Positions 61,128 through 64,000 of a DNA stretch of 64,000 bases are shown here, piece after piece. Numbering within the stretch: the stretch's first letter is position 1; each line of letters opens with the position of its first letter. This DNA comes from Nocardia nova SH22a (GTDB lineage Bacteria; Actinomycetota; Actinomycetes; Mycobacteriales; Mycobacteriaceae). Location of the stretch: positions 3,534,001-3,598,000 of the forward strand of contig NZ_CP006850.1 of the NCBI RefSeq assembly GCF_000523235.1, read 5' to 3'. The notes under the pieces are model-generated. The model had not been told where the DNA came from and did not search any database. It saw only the letters and a list, made by a program, of their open reading frames with translations. A program made the position numbers and the translations under genes.

Positions 61128-61891
61128 CACATCACCAGGCCGCCGTCGACCGCCAGTACCTGGCCGGTGACGTAGGAGGCGGCATCCGAGGCGAGGAAGA
61201 CGAACGCTCCGGCGACCTCGTCGGGGTCGGCCCATCGGCGCATCGGGATCCGGGCCAGCATCTGTTCGGCGAATTTCGGGTCGGTGCGGATGGTTTCGGT
61301 CATGGGCGTCGCGGCGGCGGGCGCGAGGGCGTTGACCGTGATCTGTTTGCGTGCCAGTTCCTTGGCCAGCGATTTGGTCATGCCGACGATGGCCGACTTC
61401 GCCGCCGAGTAGTTGACCTGGCCGAGGGTGCCCACCAGACCGGCCGCGGAGGTCACATTGATGACGCGGCCGGTGCCGTCGGCGGGGAGGTGGGGCAGCG
61501 CCGCCCGAGTGCACCGGAACGCACCCAGGACATGGATGTCGAGCAGTCGCTGAACCGATTCCTCGGTGGTCTTGGCGAACATCGCCGGTGCGGTGACTCC
61601 GGCGTTGTTGACCACGATGTGCAGTGTGCCGCCGCCGAGTTCCGCGGCCGCGGCGGCGGCATGTTCGGCAGCCTCCGCGTCCCGGACGTCCAGCGCGATG
61701 CCCCGCGCTCGCCCGCCGTCGGCGGTGATCTTCTCGGCGGTCGCCGTCGCGGCCGCGGCATCGATATCCGTCGCCAGAACGGCGGCGCCCTGCTGGGCCA
61801 GCGCGGCGGCGACCGCCGCGCCGATACCACCCCCCGCGCCGGTGACCAGGGCCGCCCGCCCGGACAGGTCGAAACGATTACCAGTGGGCAT
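61127..61891 (-). CDS. Short-chain dehydrogenase (FabG-like)
   Basis: A 254-residue SDR with the classical set: ALVTGAGGGIGAAVAAALAQ, HIVVNNAGVTAP, VTSAAG and YSAAKSAIVGMTKSLAKELA. It resembles 3-oxoacyl-ACP/CoA reductases and 3-hydroxyacyl-CoA dehydrogenases, and so could carry out the hydroxyacyl-CoA oxidation step of the pathway. ATG 61891; the adjacent upstream SDR is 51 bp away. Linked in operon with CaiB/BaiF and a crotonase. Confidence 0.9.
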   Translation of the reverse strand: MPTGNRFDLSGRAALVTGAGGGIGAAVAAALAQQGAAVLATDIDAAAATATAEKITADGGRARGIALDVRDAEAAEHAAAAAAELGGGTLHIVVNNAGVTAPAMFAKTTEESVQRLLDIHVLGAFRCTRAALPHLPADGTGRVINVTSAAGLVGTLGQVNYSAAKSAIVGMTKSLAKELARKQITVNALAPAAATPMTETIRTDPKFAEQMLARIPMRRWADPDEVAGAFVFLASDAASYVTGQVLAVDGGLVM

Positions 61892-61942
61892 CCAGAACTC
61901 CTCGGGTGCTGCGTATTTCGGACAAGCGAAGAACAGGCGTCG

Positions 61943-62728
61943 CTACAGCTGAACCGGGGGCCCGGCGACCAGCGGGGCGACGAATCCGCCGTCGACGTGG
62001 ATGTCCTGACCGTTGACCCAGCGGGCCTGCCGAGAACCCAGGAAGGCGATGACGGGCACGATGTCGTCGACGGTGGCGTGGCGTCCGATCGTCGCCTTCA
62101 CCGTGTCGAGCACGTCCTTGCCCATCGACGCCTCGAAATCGACGAGGATCGGGGTCTCGGTGGGCCCGGGACTCACCGTGTTCACGCGGATTCCGTACTT
62201 CTGCCAGGCCACCGGCGCCAGCCGCTTGGCGAAGATGATCGCGGCCTGTTTCGAGGTGCTGTACACCGGATAGTTCGGGTCCTGCTCCGCCTGCCAGCGC
62301 TCGACCTCCTCCGGGTCGGTCGTCGCGAGCAGTCCGGACAGCGCCTCCACGCGCTCCTGCCAGCCGAGCGCCGCGACCGAGGCGACGGTCACGATCGCAC
62401 CGCCCTCGCGCAGCCGCGTCAGCATGCCCTCGGCCATCAGGCGCATGCCGAGGTAGTTCACCTTCAGGACGTCACCGGCCGGTGCGGTGCCGGGGACGCC
62501 CGCGACGTAGGCCAGCAGATCCCAGCCGGGCTCGATGCGCTCGAGCAGCGCGGCGACGGCGGACGGGTCGCGCAGATCGCACTGCTCGTGCCGCGCGGCC
62601 GGAGTGTCGTTGGGGCGCAAGTCGATTGCGAGCACATGATCGCCGCTGTCGTGGAAGTGCGCGGCGGTCGCGGCGCCGATCCCGGAGCCCGCCCCGACCA
62701 CGATGACCTTGCGTTGATCGGATCCCAT
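61943..62728 (-). CDS. Short-chain dehydrogenase, 3-alpha-hydroxysteroid-dehydrogenase-like
   Basis: A 261-residue SDR of the shorter 3-alpha-HSD/carbonyl reductase group. GAGSGIGAATAAHF binds the cofactor; a compact middle lacks the usual NNAG, with YVAGVPG in its place, as in Comamonas 3-alpha-HSD; TVASVAALGW and YSTSKQAAIIFAKRLAP give the triad, and PGPTETPIL is the C-terminal mark of the group. It probably oxidises a ring hydroxyl. ATG 62728 has GGTGGA four bases upstream; upstream extension is rejected. It is the first gene of a four-gene leftward operon, divergent from the P450. Confidence 0.9.
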   Translation of the reverse strand: MGSDQRKVIVVGAGSGIGAATAAHFHDSGDHVLAIDLRPNDTPAARHEQCDLRDPSAVAALLERIEPGWDLLAYVAGVPGTAPAGDVLKVNYLGMRLMAEGMLTRLREGGAIVTVASVAALGWQERVEALSGLLATTDPEEVERWQAEQDPNYPVYSTSKQAAIIFAKRLAPVAWQKYGIRVNTVSPGPTETPILVDFEASMGKDVLDTVKATIGRHATVDDIVPVIAFLGSRQARWVNGQDIHVDGGFVAPLVAGPPVQL

Positions 62729-62758
62729 GAATTCCACCGTTCGGTTGCTGAAGATAGT

Positions 62759-62777
62759 TATAGAATACTTGACAGTA
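62759..62777. promoter_or_regulatory. Island operator 7 (TATAGA-N7-ACAGTA)
   Basis: Right half perfect, left half with two mismatches: the weakest copy. It sits in the 148-bp divergent gap between the 3-alpha-HSD-like SDR and the P450, 31 bp from the SDR start. Confidence 0.5.
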
Positions 62778-62876
62778 AGCGCCACTATAAAGCACTCTGG
62801 TGGCCGCCACAACGGACCGCCGCGGCTGCGTAACGGTCTGGTGGACATGGAGACCCGCATACCGAAAGAGTCGCTC

Positions 62877-64000
62877 ATGAGCATCCCCATCGTCGACGCC
62901 GCCGCCAAGGTGCTGGCAACTCCTCGGTCCTATACGGACGAGGTGGCGCTGCACGCGGCACTGGCCGAATTGCGCGCCAAGGCGCCCGTCGCACGTGTGG
63001 AGGTGCCCGATTACAAGCCGTTCTGGGCGATCACCAAGCACGCCGACATACTCGCGGTCGAACGGGCCAACCAGCTGTTCACCAACTGGCCCCGGCCGGT
63101 GCTGATGACCGCCGCCTCGGACGAGATGCAGGCCGCCGTCGGCATCCGCACGCTGATTCACATGGACGACCCGCAGCACCGGGTCGTGCGCGCGATCGCC
63201 GCCGACTGGTTCAGCCCGAAGGCGATGAAGGCGATGGGCGAGCGTATCGAGCAGCTCGCCGTGCGCTACGTCGACGGAATGCGTGACGCGGGCGGGGAAT
63301 GCGATTTCGTGCAGGAGGTCGCGGTCAATTTCCCGCTGTATGTGATCATGTCGCTGCTCGGTGTTCCCGAGTCGGACTTTCCGCTGATGTTGAAGCTCAC
63401 CCAGGAGCTCATGGGCAGCGACGACGACGAATTCAAGCGCAGTGCGCCGGCCGACGAGGCGATGAACTCACTGGTCGAGTTGTTCCAGTACTTCCAGAAT
63501 CTGACGGCGCGGTGGCGCGAGCACCCGACCGGCGATCTGGGCTCGACGATCGCGAATGCCCGCGTCGACGGCGAGCCGCTGTCCGATATCGACACCATGT
63601 CCTACTACGCGATCATCGCCACCGCCGGTCACGACACGACCAGTAGCAGTATCTCCGGTGGTCTGCGTGCCCTGATCGAACATCCCGATCAGCGAGAACA
63701 CCTGCGCGACAACCTGGATCTGATGCCGCGGGCGACCGAGGAGATCATCCGCTGGGTCACTCCGGTCAAGGCGTTCATGCGAACCGCCGCCGAGGACACC
63801 ACCGTCAACGGAGTGCCGATCGCGTCCGGCGATTCCCTGCTGCTGTCCTACGCGTCGGCCAACCGCGACGAGGACGCCTTCGCCGATCCGTTCCGATTCG
63901 ATATCGAGCGGGAGCCGAACAAACACGTCGCCTTCGGTTTCGGCGTGCATTTCTGCCTGGGGGCGGGGCTGGCCCGTATGGAGATCAACAAGTTCTTCTC
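62877..64000 (+). CDS. Cytochrome P450, CYP108 (P450terp)-like, truncated by window edge
   Basis: The frame starts at ATG 62877 and stays open to the window end, 374 residues. Motifs match P450terp closely: AIIATAGHDTTSSS is the I helix, ATEEIIRWVTPVKAFMRTAAE holds the ExxR, SYASANRDEDAF follows, and FGFGVHFCLGAGLAR is the haem loop. P450terp hydroxylates alpha-terpineol, and its family often acts on terpenoids or cyclic hydrocarbons. It probably starts the pathway by hydroxylation. It is divergent from an SDR operon over an island operator. Only 20-50 residues should be missing. Confidence 0.93.
   Translation, partial: MSIPIVDAAAKVLATPRSYTDEVALHAALAELRAKAPVARVEVPDYKPFWAITKHADILAVERANQLFTNWPRPVLMTAASDEMQAAVGIRTLIHMDDPQHRVVRAIAADWFSPKAMKAMGERIEQLAVRYVDGMRDAGGECDFVQEVAVNFPLYVIMSLLGVPESDFPLMLKLTQELMGSDDDEFKRSAPADEAMNSLVELFQYFQNLTARWREHPTGDLGSTIANARVDGEPLSDIDTMSYYAIIATAGHDTTSSSISGGLRALIEHPDQREHLRDNLDLMPRATEEIIRWVTPVKAFMRTAAEDTTVNGVPIASGDSLLLSYASANRDEDAFADPFRFDIEREPNKHVAFGFGVHFCLGAGLARMEINKFF

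Noticed and set aside
1..64000. Search for tRNA, rRNA, CRISPR arrays, insertion sequences and prophage genes
   Set aside because: No cloverleaf, rRNA segment, spaced repeat array, transposase or terminal inverted repeat pair was seen by eye; a computed scan could still find something small.

Overview
The window is GC-rich, densely packed actinobacterial DNA. A complete yrbEAB-mceABCDEF operon with Mce-associated genes, many TetR regulators, an F420-type luciferase-like oxidoreductase, a mycofactocin-type short-chain dehydrogenase and several FadD/EchA/CaiB proteins point to Nocardia or a close mycolic-acid relative. I saw no rRNA, tRNA, CRISPR array, insertion sequence or phage gene.

Layout. 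0-13.8 kb: end of an O-methyltransferase, a PadR/SnoaL pair, cysteine dioxygenase plus rhodanese, a TetR/MFS efflux pair, an MDR oxidoreductase with a duplicated MerR-type operator, urease accessory genes ureF-ureG-ureD without the urease subunits, a type II NADH dehydrogenase, a TetR/P450 pair (CYP136-like) and a secreted serine hydrolase. 14.1-22.8 kb: recC-recB-recD, overlapping at each junction. 22.8-36 kb: TetR with a divergent aldehyde dehydrogenase/SDR pair, a NUDIX hydrolase, an SPFH/zinc-ribbon/membrane-protein operon resembling Bacillus ydjI-ydjG-ydjH, a PrmC-like methyltransferase, a DUF218 protein, a FolD paralogue lacking the cyclohydrolase lysine, an L,D-transpeptidase, an FTCD-C/FchA-type cyclohydrolase, a luciferase-like oxidoreductase and a STAS protein.

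36.2-64 kb is one functional island. A long leftward operon encodes the Mce importer (two YrbE permeases, MceA-F), two Mce-associated proteins, a CaiB/BaiF CoA-transferase and a TetR regulator. Next to it lie three AMP-forming acyl-CoA synthetases, three crotonase-fold enzymes, a hotdog thioesterase, a second CaiB/BaiF protein, three SDRs (one mycofactocin-type, one 3-alpha-HSD-like), an aldehyde dehydrogenase, an unknown 145-residue protein and, running off the right edge, a P450 resembling P450terp (CYP108). Together they look like uptake, oxidation and CoA-dependent breakdown of a hydrophobic alicyclic or terpenoid-like substrate.

The main discovery is a repeated 19-bp palindrome, TACNGT-N7-ACNGTA, found seven times. 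It occupies every one of the six promoter regions of this island, including the mce promoter, and I found no convincing copy outside it. It defines a probable single-regulator regulon whose repressor may be the TetR gene at the distal end of the mce operon. Other leads are the FolD-like/FchA-like split of folate C1 activities and several paired operators at divergent TetR promoters.
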